NCBI RefSeq assembly: GCF_021155775.2 | Contig: NC_060235.2 | Coordinates: forward strand, 2,097,501 to 2,161,500 | Length of the DNA stretch: 64,000 bases | DNA from: Neodiprion pinetum | Taxonomy: Eukaryota; Arthropoda; Insecta; Hymenoptera; Diprionidae | Reading direction: 5' to 3' | In this document: positions 62,401 to 64,000 of the stretch, piece by piece | How positions within the stretch are numbered: position 1 is the stretch's first letter | Layout: each line of letters starts with the position of its first letter | The notes under the pieces: generated by a model | What the model was told of the DNA's origin: nothing | Database searches by the model: none | The model's input: only the letters and a program-made list of their open reading frames with translations | Program-made: the position numbers and the translations under genes

Positions 62401-63266
62401 CACATCTGCGGTGGCTCTTGCTATTCGCGGCTTAAGGCATCAAATATAATATATATATATATATTTTTTTTTTTCAATATTACATGTGTGCATGGTGCTT
62501 TTATGCTGGAAATGTCTAGTGACAAGTTTGAAAACTGCTATACTCTAAGTTTCAACCTTCCTCTGTCACTCTTGCTATCTAAACGCCTCAGTGGGTGCCT
62601 ATATGGTCACCAATTCAGGGCCTGTTATCGTATCGTTTGTCATTTGCCGGGATACAATTGGCGAAAATACTGCTATAGAGCCTGATACGAATTTTCCTTT
62701 AAACACACACTACATATTTTTTCAAACACAGCACACGTCAATTAACAACAATATTGCAAGGTTCTTATTCACGCTGATTCAAACGTTTAACTTGAAGTTT
62801 GGGCACATATGTAAATTTGGAATTTTACAATTCGAGGAATTAGAATGGAAAGAATTGTTATGTGTAGGAAAAGAAACAACATTGAATGAATTAATTATCA
62901 AAGAGAGTTGTTCTGTCAATACTGTATTATACAAAGTATGCAAGGTAAAATGTGGAATATTATAGAAACTGCACGTTACATTTATAACCCACGGTGCAAC
63001 AATGGCTTGTAAATACACACGATAAAACTTTTACTTATGTAGATCATTCCTAAAAGATATAATCCGTACGTTTCATTTTTTAACTGATCAATGAATATAC
63101 GCTTTATTAAGGTGGAAATATATCACACATTTCACTGTGTTATAGTATTCTTGGGATGAACCTGTTCGGTTGCAAATTCTGTGAAACCATGAAAGGCACC
63201 ACCGAAGTCGAATGTGATAGGAAAAACTTTGACTCATTACTCTGGGCTATTGTCACAGTATTTCAG
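55474..63266 (+). CDS. Ca-alpha1T: Voltage-gated T-type calcium channel alpha-1 subunit (Cav3), N-terminal 966 residues
   Basis: Seventeen coding exons: 55474-55781, 57536-57647, 57755-57888, 58013-58110, 58665-58836, 58927-59030, 59095-59270, 59380-59472, 59587-59765, 59837-59994, 60115-60368, 60442-60648, 60828-60957, 61076-61371, 61464-61615, 61730-61933 and 63146-63266; 2898 nt in phase. The start ATG is at 55474. An acidic run (about residues 35-70) precedes PYPGFAPIALRYLDQTTRPR. Domain I shows S1 (WFERISMMVILLNCITLGMY), S4 (AIRTIRVLRPLRAINRIPS), pore LEGWTDIMYYV with the selectivity glutamate, and S6 (GSFFMINLCLVVIATQF). The I-II linker contains FRRRSSVMFNDVVLLHGG. Domain II shows S1-S5 with S4 SVLRTFRLLRILKLVRFLPN, and ends in the pore helix (LLWAIVTVFQ). 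These are Cav3-specific. The pore loop of domain II and everything after lie beyond the window. The channel carries low-voltage-activated calcium current. Confidence 0.96.
55782..57535 (+). other. U12-type AT-AC intron of Ca-alpha1T (1754 nt)
   Basis: Exon 1 ends AATCC and the next bases are ATATCCTTTT, an exact match to the U12 5' splice site; no GT donor exists at the needed place. The intron ends ...AAATCAC before ATGGTTTGAA. Joining CC to A restores a proline and gives TNPWFERIS, the known family sequence at the start of segment IS1. The branch region (TTTTTCTTATT at about 57514-57524) is only a partial match to the U12 branch consensus. AT-AC introns at this position are established for voltage-gated sodium and calcium channel genes. 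Confidence 0.9.
56379..56434. repeat. (TA)28 microsatellite
   Basis: Twenty-eight uninterrupted TA units inside the AT-AC intron of Ca-alpha1T. Confidence 0.95.
58837..58926 (+). other. 90-nt intron of Ca-alpha1T, in frame and free of stops
   Basis: The donor GA|GTACGT and acceptor TTTACCATCTCATTCCAG|C flank 90 bases with no stop in the channel frame. The family sequence lacks the 30 residues these bases would add in the extracellular IS5-pore loop, so removal is the better reading. Retention would leave the frame intact. Confidence 0.65.
59995..60114 (+). other. GC-AG intron of Ca-alpha1T
   Basis: The exon ends TCATCTG and the intron begins GCAAGTAC. The nearby GT (at 60000) would bring a stop codon immediately after the junction. 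The GC donor joins to GATAAAAGACAACATCAC in frame. GC donors normally match the rest of the consensus strongly, as here (GCAAGT). Confidence 0.75.
61934..63145 (+). other. Intron within domain II S5 of Ca-alpha1T
   Basis: A 1212-nt intron whose flanking exons join as FIFIF-SILGMNLFGCKF, as in other Cav3 channels, so no exon is missing. A frame at 62458-62965 inside it has no recognisable similarity. Confidence 0.8.
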
Positions 63267-64000
63267 GTACAGGATATTTTTCAGCTTAGGGCTAGCATAA
63301 TTTGATTTTAAAAGCTAAACTCGGTACAGCACTGCATATACTTATGATTTCAAAGAATAAGGTAATGTATACGTTTAGCATGTTTTCGGCACTAAATATA
63401 TCTTTTTTCGCTTTCTTCTTATCTGCTCTTATTCTGCATGCTCTAGCATTTAGTAACTAAAGTATTTTGAGCTACCAACGTTTACACATCATTTTTCAAT
63501 CTCAAAACTGATCTAAATTTTATCTCGGTTTAATTATTAAGAATTAATCGATCAAACGAACTTGTGGATTTTCAATCGGATGCAAATTTTACAATAAACT
63601 TGAAATTACGCTCCTAGAAATCATAGAATGTAGGTAAATCTTTGAAATTGAATGAGTAAATGCATTGTAACTTTAAAATTCCTATTCTTTGTATAGAATT
63701 TTTCCATCTATCAAATATCTTTTTATTCCGAGAATGATGCACCGCTGCTTTAAAAAATTTGAATGAAAATTTTCTTAAATAACGTTCTGACTTTCACATA
63801 ATTTATTGTGCACTCCTGAATGGTGAGTACACATTTATTTTAGCATCTTTTTTTTTTATATAATTGCTTTCACCTATTCAGGTAGTATGTTCATCTACTT
63901 TTTGTTTTTTTTTGTATTTTCCAAATTTAGTCACTTTCACAGTATCGAGCATGTTGACATATGGATTTCAAGTAGTAGGAAGCTGCATAGGAATTTATCT
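63267..64000 (+). other. Truncated intron of Ca-alpha1T at the window edge
   Basis: Starts with the donor GTACAG after VTVFQ. The expected next exon, opening with the domain II pore sequence and its selectivity residue, is not present before 64000. The stretch is AT-rich. Confidence 0.7.

Noticed and set aside
62458..62965. Open frame in the domain II intron of the calcium channel
   Set aside because: The flanking exons join perfectly without it and the translation has no channel similarity.
1..64000. CRISPR array, prokaryotic operon or viral insertion
   Set aside because: No regularly spaced direct repeats, no polycistronic packing and no viral protein signature were seen; the window is ordinary insect chromosome.

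Overview
This is eukaryotic nuclear DNA from an insect. Its genes have many short exons joined by GT-AG introns, many of 70-120 nt, AT-rich intergenic DNA, several microsatellites and foldback repeats. The set includes typical insect forms (halfway/singed wings 2, cabeza, tay bridge). A hymenopteran such as a sawfly would fit the composition and intron style, but that is inference. No bacterial, viral, CRISPR, rRNA or tRNA feature was seen. Exon chains were built by hand from splice sites, reading phase and protein similarity recalled from memory. Each complete chain closes to a whole number of codons, which is the main internal check.

Layout, left to right: the 3' part of a leucine-rich-repeat membrane protein, halfway/singed wings 2-like (+, 592-2193), with a foldback transposon in its last intron; a 572-residue protein with two C-terminal double-stranded-RNA-binding domains that I cannot name (-, 2424-5424); cabeza/FUS (-, 6809-13620); Mediator subunit MED19 (-, 15714-16731); RNPS1 (+, 18015-19197, first coding exon not located); the AUTS2/tay bridge homologue (-, 21575-31598, 16 exons, 1231 aa); a large gene-poor block (31.6-37.5 kb); an 886-residue uncharacterised protein (+, 37524-43537); vitamin K epoxide reductase (-, 44787-45766); the SUMO-conjugating enzyme Ubc9 (-, 46949-48030); a SPATA20-type thioredoxin-domain protein (+, 48974-52295); and the first 17 coding exons of the T-type calcium channel Ca-alpha1T (+, 55474-63266, running off the right edge in domain II).

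The genes do not form one pathway. There is a loose cluster of nuclear RNA and transcription functions (dsRNA-binding protein, cabeza, MED19, RNPS1, tay/AUTS2) from 2 to 32 kb, then housekeeping enzymes, then an ion channel. MED19/RNPS1, tay/uncharacterised gene and Ubc9/SPATA20 are divergent pairs. The halfway-like gene and the dsRNA-binding gene converge tail to tail with 230 bp between stop codons.

The most striking observations are a U12-type AT-AC intron in Ca-alpha1T (55782-57535), a GC-AG intron and a stop-free 90-nt in-frame intron in the same gene, two unassigned but well-structured proteins, and two sizeable foldback repeats.
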